DNA from: a bacterium
GTDB lineage: Bacteria; Desulfobacterota; DSWW01
Assembly (NCBI GenBank): GCA_028277985.1
Contig: JANQFG010000032.1
Span: forward strand, 1-53,547
Direction: 5' to 3'
Length of the DNA: 53,547 nt
Below the pieces are notes generated by a model. That model ran no database searches. It was not told the origin of the DNA and worked only from the letters and a program-made list of their open reading frames with translations. The first letter of the stretch is position 1; each line of letters begins with the position of its first letter. Shown here one piece after another: positions 1 to 7,490 of this stretch. Position numbers and translations under genes: made by a program.

Positions 1-93
1 CGCTATACTTGCACGGCCAACGTTTCCACACGAGACCCTTTCCAAGAGAGCACCCCCGGTTCTCACAGCATTGAACCCGAAAGGAGTCGCCCC

Positions 94-1440
94 ATGGCCG
101 ACAAGCTCCTCTCCACCCTCCAGGCCGACATCGTAATTGCCGGCTCAGGCCCCGGCGGCGCCACCGTTGCCCGGGAGATGAGCCGGAAGGGAAAGAAGGT
201 CATCATCTGCGAAGCGGGAGGCTACCACAAATGGTTCGGGTACACCGCCTCCACGATGAATATGCTGCATGGCAAGGGAATGACCTTTTCCAAGGAGGGG
301 AACTGGATCCTCTCCGCCAGGACCGCGGGAGGGGGGTCCGTGATATACGGCGGGCTCGCCTTCAAGCCGCCGGCATGGCTCAAGGAAAAATACGGCATCG
401 ACCTTCAGGAAGAAGTGGATGAGGTCTACGAAGAGGTCCCGGTGAGGCCCCTGCCGGACACGCATATAGGCCCCGGGGCGCGCAAGATCATGCAGGCCGC
501 ACGGGACATGGGCCTCGATTGGAAACCGAACGACCGGTTCATCCGGCCGGACAAGTGCAAGCCGGATTGCAGCGCGTGCATGCACGGATGCAAGGAGGGC
601 GCCAAGTGGACCGCCCGAGAGTACCTGGAGGAGGCGATACAGCACGGTGCGCAACTCCTCCTCCGAACCCAGGTGGACCACGTGTTGACCGAAAGCGGCA
701 GGGCCGTGGGATTGCGCGCGAAAGGCCCTTCCGGTTGGATGGATATCCTCGCGGACACGGTGATCGTCTCCGGCGGGGGTCTCGGCACGCCGCCGATCCT
801 TCAGCGGTCCGGGCTCCACGATGCGGGGCAGGGTCTTGTGGTCGACTTCGGCCGGTTCGTTGTCGGCCCCTGTCAATCAAGACCCCCCCAGGTCGAGGTC
901 CCGGCGGCCACCGGCATCCATCTCGAGGAAGACGGGATCATCATGCTGGACGCGACCCCCAAACCCCTCTTGTACGGGGCCATGCTAGGCTTCTCCGGCC
1001 CCAAGGGTTGGCTCGCCATGCCGCAGGTGATGCAAATGAAGAAGAACATCGGCGTCCTGATGATGGTCAAGGACGATCTGGAGGGGAGAGTCAACCTGGA
1101 CCGGTCCTTTTCCAAACCGATCGACCCGGGAAGCTGGTCCAAGCTGAACAAGGGAACCGTCCTTGCAGAAGAGATCCTCCAGGGAGCCGGGGTGAGACGC
1201 AAAGACATCGTCACAACCACCGCCTTTGCAGCCCATCAACTCAGCTCGGTTCGCATCGGAGACCTGCTCGACAAGAACTGCCAGACCCCGATCAACGGAT
1301 GCTACTGCATGGATGCGAGCGTCATCCCTCAGGAATGGGGAATGCCCCCCATGGTGACGATCGTGGCCCTCGCGAAGCGGCTCGCCAAACACCTTTCGAC
1401 AACCGTGGAAACGAAGGCCGCCGTGCAGGAGGTAGCATAG
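94..1440 (+). CDS. GMC-type FAD-dependent oxidoreductase
   Basis: Predicted cytoplasmic flavoprotein of 448 aa. A Rossmann FAD-binding motif GSGPGG lies at residues 17-22, followed by an acidic-ended strand (ICEAGG). A cysteine cluster C155-x3-C159-x2-C162-x3-C166 is followed by a GAKWTAREYL segment, an arrangement I associate with the long-chain-alcohol/sterol-like branch of GMC oxidoreductases. The C-terminal AAHQLSSVRIG resembles the HxxGxxRMG motif of that family, and MDASVIPQ precedes the last FAD contact. It is shorter than most GMC enzymes (500-600 aa), so part of the substrate domain is reduced. The ATG follows an AAGGAG ribosome site. It probably oxidises an alcohol or reduces a C=C/C=O bond on a lipid-like substrate; the substrate cannot be read from sequence. 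The flavodoxin-like gene 61 bp downstream is a plausible redox partner (inference). Confidence 0.8.
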   Translation: MADKLLSTLQADIVIAGSGPGGATVAREMSRKGKKVIICEAGGYHKWFGYTASTMNMLHGKGMTFSKEGNWILSARTAGGGSVIYGGLAFKPPAWLKEKYGIDLQEEVDEVYEEVPVRPLPDTHIGPGARKIMQAARDMGLDWKPNDRFIRPDKCKPDCSACMHGCKEGAKWTAREYLEEAIQHGAQLLLRTQVDHVLTESGRAVGLRAKGPSGWMDILADTVIVSGGGLGTPPILQRSGLHDAGQGLVVDFGRFVVGPCQSRPPQVEVPAATGIHLEEDGIIMLDATPKPLLYGAMLGFSGPKGWLAMPQVMQMKKNIGVLMMVKDDLEGRVNLDRSFSKPIDPGSWSKLNKGTVLAEEILQGAGVRRKDIVTTTAFAAHQLSSVRIGDLLDKNCQTPINGCYCMDASVIPQEWGMPPMVTIVALAKRLAKHLSTTVETKAAVQEVA

Positions 1441-1501
1441 GCGCAGAACCCCTGACGGTAACCGAGGAGAACAAAGCCGCCCCAATTGATGGGAGCACGA
1501 G

Positions 1502-2146
1502 ATGAAGATCCTGGTCGCCTACTACTCGAGGACCGGATACACGGAAACCCTTGCACAGCGTATCACGGATGAGTTCGAATCCCGTGGACACGAAGTGATC
1601 TGCGAACAGATCGAAGTGGCGAGGCAGAAGAGCAGATGGAACCTGCTCTTGCGGCAGGTGTACCAGTACCCGCTGGTCGCACTGTGTCTGGCTTTCCCTT
1701 CGTTTCGGCGCTGGTGGCTTAAACGCTACATTCAGCCCGAGGATGATCTCAAGCCCCTTGCCCACCCGGATGTATCCCAGTTCGACCGTGTGTGTATCGG
1801 CGGCCCCAAATGGTGTTACATCTCTTATCCGATCGCCAGGTATCTCCGACTGCTGAAAGGGCTTTCGAACAAAAAGGTGAGCGCTTTCTCCACGTTCGCC
1901 GGTCCGCCCTTCGAAGTGTTCGAGATCGAGCTCATCTTCAAACCCATGGGCGACCGCATCCGGGCCCTCGGGGGAACGCTCATCGCGACGCTGGGACTGT
2001 CGAGCAACTATCATGAGCTGGGCATCCTCCCCATCTTCCAGCGAGTGACCCCGAACGTTTTCAAACGATCTCTGGAATCGTTCCACATCGACAGCGAGTA
2101 CGGGAAGGCAAAGATCAAGGAGTTTTGCGACGACAACGAAAAATAG
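1502..2146 (+). CDS. Flavodoxin-like fold protein
   Basis: The 214-aa protein begins MKILVAYYSRTGYTE, a flavodoxin first strand plus phosphate-binding loop (residues 9-15, SRTGYTE), so FMN binding is likely. A second flavin-contact region, IGGPKWCYISYPIARYL, sits mid-protein where flavodoxins carry their 50s loop. It is longer than an electron-transfer flavodoxin (about 150-170 aa) and nearer to WrbA/multimeric flavodoxin-like proteins. It lies between the GMC oxidoreductase and the crotonase gene on the same strand with gaps of 61 and 45 bp, which suggests one operon. A role as electron carrier or small NAD(P)H:acceptor reductase is inferred from the fold; no partner is demonstrated. Confidence 0.75.
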   Translation: MKILVAYYSRTGYTETLAQRITDEFESRGHEVICEQIEVARQKSRWNLLLRQVYQYPLVALCLAFPSFRRWWLKRYIQPEDDLKPLAHPDVSQFDRVCIGGPKWCYISYPIARYLRLLKGLSNKKVSAFSTFAGPPFEVFEIELIFKPMGDRIRALGGTLIATLGLSSNYHELGILPIFQRVTPNVFKRSLESFHIDSEYGKAKIKEFCDDNEK

Positions 2147-2191
2147 CATTTTCTTCTCAACCCGACCGACGGACCGAGCAAGGAGAAAAGC

Positions 2192-2971
2192 ATGGGAGAG
2201 TACGAGACCGTTTTGGTTGAACAAACCGGCGAAGTCGTGACGGTCGCACTGAACCGGCCGAGACTCAACCTTTTCAACCTGAAGCTGATCGAGGAGTTGA
2301 TCGAGGTCTGGCATTCGCTTCGATTGAATCGAACTGCCCGATTCGTGATCCTGACCGCCCAGGGTGAGAATTTTTCGGCAGGCGCCGACCTCAAAGAGAT
2401 CGGCGAGACGGAGTTTACTCCGGAAGACGCCCGCTACCAGCAGCTCCTGGGCCACGAGCTCATGCGAAGCCTGGAAAGCCTGGAGCAGATCACCGTCGCA
2501 TCCCTGCGGGGGGTGGTCTGTGGGGCGGGCATGGCCGTGGCACAGGCCTGCGACTTTCGCATCATGACCGAGAACAGCTACTACATCGTGCCGGAAACGC
2601 TCGTGGGGACTTACTATACCTGGGGCTGCACGCCCAGGCTCGTCCGCATGGTCGGCGCCTCCAAGGCGATGGAGATCATCATGACCTGCGATCCGATTCC
2701 GGCCCAGGAGGCATACCGGTTGAATCTGGCGAACAAGGTGGTCGCGAACGATGCCCTGGAGGAGGAAACCCAGGCCTTTGTTGCCAAGATCGCGGCCAAG
2801 AGCCCGGCATGCGTCCGCATCACCAAGAAGATAGCCCTTGGGGCTGCCATGGAAGGGTTCGGCAACACCTTCGTATGTGAGCCGGAACTGATGCAGCAGG
2901 TGGTCTACACGGGTGAGACCCGGGAGGGCATCGACGCCTTTCTGGAGAAGAGGCCCCCGAAATACCGATAG
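2192..2971 (+). CDS. Crotonase-family protein (enoyl-CoA hydratase/isomerase)
   Basis: The 259-aa crotonase-fold protein carries the CoA/oxyanion segment FSAGADLKEI (61-70) and the second oxyanion helix RGVVCGAGMAVAQACDFRI (106-124). Of the two catalytic glutamates of classic enoyl-CoA hydratase, only the second is kept (E135 in VPETLVG). The first position is methionine (M114, in GAGMAVA). Loss of the first Glu with retention of the second is typical of delta3-delta2-enoyl-CoA isomerases and other specialised crotonases, so isomerase or another activity is as likely as hydration. AAGGAG lies upstream of the ATG. It probably belongs to the same operon as the two preceding redox genes. Confidence 0.8.
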   Translation: MGEYETVLVEQTGEVVTVALNRPRLNLFNLKLIEELIEVWHSLRLNRTARFVILTAQGENFSAGADLKEIGETEFTPEDARYQQLLGHELMRSLESLEQITVASLRGVVCGAGMAVAQACDFRIMTENSYYIVPETLVGTYYTWGCTPRLVRMVGASKAMEIIMTCDPIPAQEAYRLNLANKVVANDALEEETQAFVAKIAAKSPACVRITKKIALGAAMEGFGNTFVCEPELMQQVVYTGETREGIDAFLEKRPPKYR

Positions 2972-2999
2972 CCCAGGGCCGGTTTGCCCTCGCACAGAC

Positions 3000-3073
3000 A
3001 GGGGACGTTGTTTAATTCGTTAACTTGACCGAGAGGGCAGGCAAGAAAGTCAACAAGAGAAACAACGTCCCCT
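3000..3073. repeat. Imperfect dyad with GGGGACGTTGTTT ends
   Basis: A 14-base arm at 3000-3013 (AGGGGACGTTGTTT) is exactly complementary to 3060-3073. Weaker complementarity continues inwards (GTTAACTT against a GTTGACTT-like inner arm). It sits between two convergent genes, the crotonase and the TetR gene. The form matches REP-like palindromes mobilised by REP-associated tyrosine transposases, but no transposase is present here. It could also act as a bidirectional terminator. The dyad is seen directly; the family assignment is from memory of similar repeats. Confidence 0.7.
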
Positions 3074-3080
3074 ACCAGCA

Positions 3081-3662
3081 CTATCTTGCAAGGAGCCCGT
3101 TGATCATCAAGTCGACGGCTGCGTCGAAGATCGCCTGCACCGACTTTCCCTCTGACTTCACATATACCCGGATGATGAACATGATGTAAATCGAGAAGAG
3201 AAACTCCGCCATGGGCTCCACATCCATCTTCCGGAATCGCTTTTCCCGTATGCCCTGCTTGAGGACTCCTTTGATCATGTCCACCGCGGCCGCGTTGACG
3301 GCATAGAACCGATCCTCCCGCGGAGACAGGGTGAAGATCGTCGGATCCTTCAGAACGATCGCCTGCAGGGCCCTCTTCCTGATAAGATAGGTGTACGCCT
3401 TTACGCACATCACCCGGAAGCGGGCGACAACGTCCTTCTCTTTCTCCATGTCCGAGGCGACCCGCTCCTGCCATTCCCGGAATGCATGGGCCACGGACCT
3501 CTCGTAGAGATCCCGCTTGTCCTTCACGTACAGGTAGAGGTTTCCCTTGGTCATACCGAGCTCGGTCGCTATATCCTCGACAGTGGTCTTCTTGAATCCG
3601 TACTTTGCGAAGGTTCGCAGTGCCGCTTCGAGGATGAGGATCGTCTTTTCCTCTCGATTCAT
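3081..3662 (-). CDS. TetR/AcrR family transcriptional regulator
   Basis: The 193-aa protein has the usual two-domain TetR layout. Residues 1-50 form the DNA-binding domain (EEKTILILEAALRTFAKYG, then TTVEDIATELGMTKGNLYLYV with the recognition helix). The rest is an all-helical ligand domain. The ATG follows TGGAG. It is divergent from the acyl-CoA dehydrogenase gene at 3905 and convergent with the crotonase gene. A sigma70-like promoter and a palindrome at its start site point to autorepression. By neighbourhood it probably controls the acyl-CoA dehydrogenase genes in response to an acyl-CoA, but the ligand is unknown. Confidence 0.9.
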   Translation of the reverse strand: MNREEKTILILEAALRTFAKYGFKKTTVEDIATELGMTKGNLYLYVKDKRDLYERSVAHAFREWQERVASDMEKEKDVVARFRVMCVKAYTYLIRKRALQAIVLKDPTIFTLSPREDRFYAVNAAAVDMIKGVLKQGIREKRFRKMDVEPMAEFLFSIYIMFIIRVYVKSEGKSVQAIFDAAVDLMINGLLAR

Positions 3663-3689
3663 GGTCGCTCCAGAATGAATGAATTAACA

Positions 3690-3734
3690 AAATAGCTATT
3701 TGTTCATAGTATTCCGCTTCATCGGGCCGGTCAA
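3690..3734 (-). promoter_or_regulatory. Promoter and operator of the TetR gene
   Basis: On the minus strand, TTGACC (3734-3729) and TACTAT (3711-3706) are separated by 17 bp, a good sigma70-like arrangement. The expected start site falls in a perfect 12-bp palindrome AAATAGCTATTT (3690-3701), extended by near-matching AAC/GTT arms. A second inverted repeat, GGGCCGGT/ACCGGCCC (3724-3731 and 3755-3762), overlaps the -35 box. Both lie in the 242-bp region shared with the divergent acyl-CoA dehydrogenase gene, so one bound regulator could control both directions. The sequence features are seen; their use as operators is inferred. Confidence 0.6.
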
Positions 3735-3904
3735 ATAGGCATTTCACTGTCCGAACCGGCCCATGGCTTTTCTTCCGCTATAGAAATTGACCGGGGGATT
3801 CGGTAAGATGGGCGTCCGCACGTTTGAACGCATTGGAGGGGGGTCTCCGCAGCACAGCATCTGCCTGTGCCTTTCATACGCTCACCAAATGGAGGATTCC
3901 GACG

Positions 3905-5071
3905 ATGGATTTCAGCTTTTCGCCAGAGGAACAGGAACTCATCAAAGAGGTACGTTCCTTCCTGCAGAAAGAGATGACTCCGGCACTATCTGAAGAGTGC
4001 GAGCAACTCGGACACATCTACGGAGGCAAGGAGGGGAGAAAGTTCATCCAGAAATTCGCCTCTCACGGCTGGCTGACGCCGAACTGGCCCGCCGAGTACG
4101 GAGGCCTGGGCACTTCCGCAACTGTGGCGTTTGCCATTCGAGAAGAGATGGCATACGTGGGAACGCCGCTGGTCTTCGTCGCCGCGCACATGGCGGGCCC
4201 GACGATCATGCACTTCGGCAGTCAGGAGCTGAAGGACAAATGGCTTCTGCCGATCGCGCGAGGGGAAGTCGAGTTCTGTCTCGGGTACACCGAACCCCAG
4301 GCGGGCTCCGACCTCGCCGCACTGGCCATTCGCGCGGTGGACAAGGGTGACTACTTCCTCCTGAACGGCCAGAAGACCTTCAACACCCATGCCCACGTGG
4401 CGGATTACCACTGGCTCGGGACGATCACGGACCCGGACGCAAAGAAATACCGCGGCATGTCGCTCATGATCGTGGACTTGAAGAGCCCGGGCATCGACAT
4501 ACGCCCCATGGTCACCATGGCCGGATGGCAGACAAACGAGGTCTTCTACGATGATGTCATGGTCCCCAAAGAGAACCTCGTGGGAGACCTGAACGCAGGG
4601 TTCTTCTACGTGATGCACGCCCTGGACTATGAGAGGATGTTTCCGCTGGCGACCTACGGAAGCCTCATAGATGAAGTGGCGGAATACGCCCGCACCGCGA
4701 CCGTGGACGGGGAGCCGCTTGCCAAGAATCCGATCGTCCGCCAGAAGCTCGCGCAGATGAAGGTCGAGCTTGCTGCGAACAGGCATCTCTATTACAGGCT
4801 GGCGCACATGCTCGACAGCGGACAGGTACCGAACTACCAGGCATCCATGCAGAAACTCTTTGCCACAGAGGTAGCCCAGAGGATCGCCAACACCGCCATG
4901 GAGGCGCTGGGCATGTTCGGTCAGCTGACAAAGGACTCCAAGTGGGCGGTCCTTGCAGGTAAGGCCGAGCGTTTCTATCGGACATGTGTGGTCGAGACGA
5001 TCTACGCCGGTACGTCGGAAGTCCAGAGAGGCATCATCGCCCTGCGGGGCCTCGAGTTGCCTAGAAAGTAA
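3905..5071 (+). CDS. Acyl-CoA dehydrogenase, probable catalytic subunit
   Basis: The 388-aa flavoprotein begins at the ATG preceded by GGAGG. An upstream in-frame extension has no protein-like character. It has the N-terminal helical domain (1-115), the flavin-binding middle domain with GYTEPQAGSDLAAL (127-140), and the C-terminal helices ending ETIYAGTSEVQRGIIA. The catalytic base is not at the YEG position, which is YAG here. Instead E243 in DYERMF occupies the position used in long-chain and isovaleryl-type enzymes, so it should be active. The next gene is another dehydrogenase lacking a base, 14 bp downstream, as in the alpha2-beta2 acyl-CoA dehydrogenases of steroid side-chain degradation. 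The substrate is unknown. Confidence 0.88.
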   Translation: MDFSFSPEEQELIKEVRSFLQKEMTPALSEECEQLGHIYGGKEGRKFIQKFASHGWLTPNWPAEYGGLGTSATVAFAIREEMAYVGTPLVFVAAHMAGPTIMHFGSQELKDKWLLPIARGEVEFCLGYTEPQAGSDLAALAIRAVDKGDYFLLNGQKTFNTHAHVADYHWLGTITDPDAKKYRGMSLMIVDLKSPGIDIRPMVTMAGWQTNEVFYDDVMVPKENLVGDLNAGFFYVMHALDYERMFPLATYGSLIDEVAEYARTATVDGEPLAKNPIVRQKLAQMKVELAANRHLYYRLAHMLDSGQVPNYQASMQKLFATEVAQRIANTAMEALGMFGQLTKDSKWAVLAGKAERFYRTCVVETIYAGTSEVQRGIIALRGLELPRK

Positions 5072-5085
5072 CGGGGGGAAGAGCG

Positions 5086-6210
5086 ATGAACTACGAGCTG
5101 AATGAAGAGCAGAGGATCATCAAGGAATCGGCGAACAGATTCCTCGCCGAGTCTTGTTCCACGGAGTATGTGCGGCAAATGATGGAAGACGAAAAGGGCT
5201 ACACACAGGAGTTCTGGAACAAGATGGCGGAACTGGGGTGGATAGGTCTGCCCTTCCCGGAAGAGGTCGGGGGAGCGGGCATGACCTTCTTCGACCTGGC
5301 CATCATCCTGACGGAAATGGGATACTTCTGCATGCCGGGCCCGTTCTTCTCCACGGTTGTCCTTGGGGGGCTGACGGTTCTCGAGGCTGGGAACGACGAG
5401 CAGAAGACGAGAATCCTGTCCGAGCTGGCGGTGGGGAACCGGATCCTGACCCTGGCGTGGCTGGAGGAGGGTGGTTCCTGGGGCCCTGCGGGAATCCAGC
5501 TTCGAGCGGAATCCGGGGGCGGCGAAATCACCCTTTCGGGCACCAAGCTCTTCGTGCCGGACGCCCACGTGGCGGACACGATCATCGTGGCGGCAAGGAC
5601 GGGAGACGGCCCTGAGGAAATCAGCCTCTTCGAGGTAGACGCCAAGGCCGGTGGGGTCGGCATAACCCTGCTGGACTCTTTTGGCGGGGACAAGCTGTGT
5701 GAGGTCGTTTTCGACAATGTGAAGGTTCCTGCCGAAAATCTGCTCGGTGCGACGGGCGGTGCCTGGCCCGTGCTGAACAACATCCTCCTGAAAGCGGCTG
5801 TCGGTAAGGCGGCCCAGATGGACGGGGCATCTCAGATGGCCCTGAAGTACGCGGTCGACTATGTGAAAGAGAGGGTGCAGTTCGGCAAGCTCATCGGCAC
5901 CTTTCAGGCGGTCCAGTTTCACTGCGCCGACATGCTCACCTTTGCGGACACGATTCACTTCATGACCTGCCACGCTGCGTGGAAGATCGCAGAGGGTCTC
6001 CCCTTCGAGGAAGAGGCCTCCATGTGTAAGGCCTGGGTGAGCGACTCCCATCGCCGGCTGGTGGGCCTGAGCCATCAGGTCCTGGGCGGCGTTGCCTTCA
6101 TGGAGGAGCACGACCTGCAGCTTTACTTCCGACGGGCAAAAGCCGCCGAGCTGGCATTCGGCGACGCAAGCTACCACAGGGAACAGGTGGCCCAGGCCAT
6201 GGGGCTGTAG
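5086..6210 (+). CDS. Acyl-CoA dehydrogenase-like partner subunit
   Basis: The 374-aa protein has an acyl-CoA dehydrogenase fold: N-terminal helices (MNYELNEEQRIIKES), a divergent middle domain (LAWLEEGGSWGPAGIQ instead of the usual TEPxAGSD), and C-terminal helices with YVKERVQFGKLIGTFQAVQ. The C-terminus ends LAFGDASYHREQVAQAMGL, so the YEGT loop is absent, and I see no Glu at the alternative QER position. The flavin/substrate motifs are eroded compared with its neighbour. This matches the non-catalytic chain of heteromeric acyl-CoA dehydrogenases. The ATG follows GGGGGAAG 14 bp after the previous stop, so the two chains are very likely co-translated and assembled together (inference). Confidence 0.85.
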   Translation: MNYELNEEQRIIKESANRFLAESCSTEYVRQMMEDEKGYTQEFWNKMAELGWIGLPFPEEVGGAGMTFFDLAIILTEMGYFCMPGPFFSTVVLGGLTVLEAGNDEQKTRILSELAVGNRILTLAWLEEGGSWGPAGIQLRAESGGGEITLSGTKLFVPDAHVADTIIVAARTGDGPEEISLFEVDAKAGGVGITLLDSFGGDKLCEVVFDNVKVPAENLLGATGGAWPVLNNILLKAAVGKAAQMDGASQMALKYAVDYVKERVQFGKLIGTFQAVQFHCADMLTFADTIHFMTCHAAWKIAEGLPFEEEASMCKAWVSDSHRRLVGLSHQVLGGVAFMEEHDLQLYFRRAKAAELAFGDASYHREQVAQAMGL

Positions 6211-6218
6211 AAGATAAA

Positions 6219-6294
6219 GGGGTCAGGTCGTCATTCTACATTTTACTGCCGGTCCAGAGAAACGATGTAAAATGTAGAATGACGACCTGACCCC
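6219..6294. repeat. Perfect 28-bp inverted repeat, GGGGTCAGG...CCTGACCCC
   Basis: Positions 6219-6246 are exactly complementary to 6267-6294, with a 20-nt spacer. The outer end reads GGGGTCAGGTCGTCATTC. It lies 8 bp after the dehydrogenase stop and 17 bp before the methyltransferase start, so it is in the transcript between two same-strand genes. The outer ten bases recur in the palindrome at 52509-52573, which marks a dispersed family. I recall such GGGGTCAG-ended palindromes as REP-like elements accompanying Y1-type transposases; none is encoded here. Confidence 0.9.
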
Positions 6295-6311
6295 AAACGG
6301 GGGTGTCTTCC

Positions 6312-7316
6312 ATGACGCAGAAGAAACGGATCGACACAGTACGCCTTCAGAATCTGAGCTACGGACACAAGTCGGCGGCGGCCCTCAGGGCCGCTATCGA
6401 GGTGGACCTGTTCACCTGTATCTCACAGGGCGCGACGAGCATCCCGGAGATAGCCGATGCAGCCGGCATCAGCCCCCTCAACGTGGAGAGGCTCGTCGTG
6501 GCCTGCGCGGCTCTGGAGCTCATCGAGAAGGAGGCAGAGCAATACCGGAACGCACCGGATGTGGAACGCTTCCTCGTAAAAGAGAAGATGACCTACATCG
6601 GACCCTGGATCCTCTTCAACGGATGGGACTTCGAGCGTTGGAAGGATCTGGCCGACATCATGAAATCGGATGAGCCGCCCAAGGTGCTTGGCCTTTACGA
6701 GACGCTGGACGACGACACGGCCCGCATCTACCACGACGCCACCTATACGGTCGGGCTGGGTGCGGGCATGCTCTTCGCCCGCGACGTGGACATGAGCACT
6801 CGGTCCCGGATCCTCGATCTGGGCGGCGGATCGGGTGCCTACTGCATCGCCGCGGTCCAGAAGTACCCGCATTTGCGTGCGACCGTGATGGATTTCGCAC
6901 CGGTTTGCAGGATTGCACAGGGCTTCATCTCTCAGTGGGGCATGGAGGAAAAGATCTCCACCCTGCCGGGGGACTTCACCAGCGACGAGTTGCCGCCCGG
7001 TGCGGATGTGATGATCATGGCTAGCAACCTGCCGCAGTACAACGAAGAGGTCCTCGGCAGGGTGCTAAAGAGGGCTTACGAGGCGATGGTACCCGGAGGA
7101 GAGTACCACGTCTGCGGCGAGACCCTGGAAAACGACAAATGCGGTCCCGTCGGCCCGGCACTCTGGGGCCTTCACGAAGCGCTCTTCGGAAGCGAGGGGC
7201 GGGCCCACTCCGAGGAAGAGGTCATCGGATACCTTGAAAAGGCCGGCTTCGTCGATGCCGAGGTGCACACCTTCGTACCAGGGTCGTTGACAAGGATCAC
7301 TGCATATAAGCGCTAG
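6312..7316 (+). CDS. SAM-dependent O-methyltransferase-like protein
   Basis: The 334-aa protein resembles the plant COMT/hydroxyindole O-methyltransferase family. It has an N-terminal winged-helix dimerisation domain (residues about 15-95), then a Rossmann methyltransferase domain with motif I ILDLGGGSGAYC and motif II VMDFAP. The carboxy end FVPGSLTRITAYKR is the usual last strand. The ATG at 6312 is chosen because GGGGGTG lies at suitable distance; a GTG nine bases earlier is possible. Bona fide small-molecule methyltransferases of this family usually carry a catalytic His late in the fold, and I cannot place it with certainty. The downstream Fe-S protein and MtaA-like protein on the other strand also suggest methyl-group chemistry. 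Confidence 0.78.
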   Translation: MTQKKRIDTVRLQNLSYGHKSAAALRAAIEVDLFTCISQGATSIPEIADAAGISPLNVERLVVACAALELIEKEAEQYRNAPDVERFLVKEKMTYIGPWILFNGWDFERWKDLADIMKSDEPPKVLGLYETLDDDTARIYHDATYTVGLGAGMLFARDVDMSTRSRILDLGGGSGAYCIAAVQKYPHLRATVMDFAPVCRIAQGFISQWGMEEKISTLPGDFTSDELPPGADVMIMASNLPQYNEEVLGRVLKRAYEAMVPGGEYHVCGETLENDKCGPVGPALWGLHEALFGSEGRAHSEEEVIGYLEKAGFVDAEVHTFVPGSLTRITAYKR

Positions 7317-7349
7317 GCATCCTCGAGGTCGCCGCCAGAGGCCTTGTCG

Positions 7350-7449
7350 GGGGTCAGGGGTCGGGGATCAGGGATCAGGGCCCATCTCAACCCCTCCAAA
7401 GCAGGGCAAAGGGGTTGGGCCTGACGCCTGGCCCCTGGTCACTGACCCC
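7350..7449. repeat. Degenerate GGGGTCAG dyad in the 7317-7490 gap
   Basis: GGGGTCAG at 7350-7357 is complementary to CTGACCCC at 7442-7449. Within it AACCCCT (7389-7395) pairs with AGGGGTT (7410-7416), flanked by GGCCC/GGGCC. Short direct repeats GGGGTCAG, GGGGATCAG and GGGATCAG occur on the left side. It separates two convergent genes. It looks like a decayed or compound relative of the 6219 palindrome and could fold as a bidirectional terminator, though there is no T-tract. Confidence 0.5.
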
Positions 7450-7490
7450 TCATCCAGCCTCCTCGCAACCAATATGCTGCATTACGCTAC

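Noticed and set aside
1322..2995. 557-codon open frame on the minus strand
   Set aside because: Covers three convincing plus-strand genes with their own ribosome sites and conserved motifs.
7317..7490. CRISPR-like short repeats (GGGGTCAG/GGGATCAG)
   Set aside because: Repeats are 8-10 bases, irregularly spaced, with no spacers of constant size and no cas genes. Better explained as a decayed palindrome.
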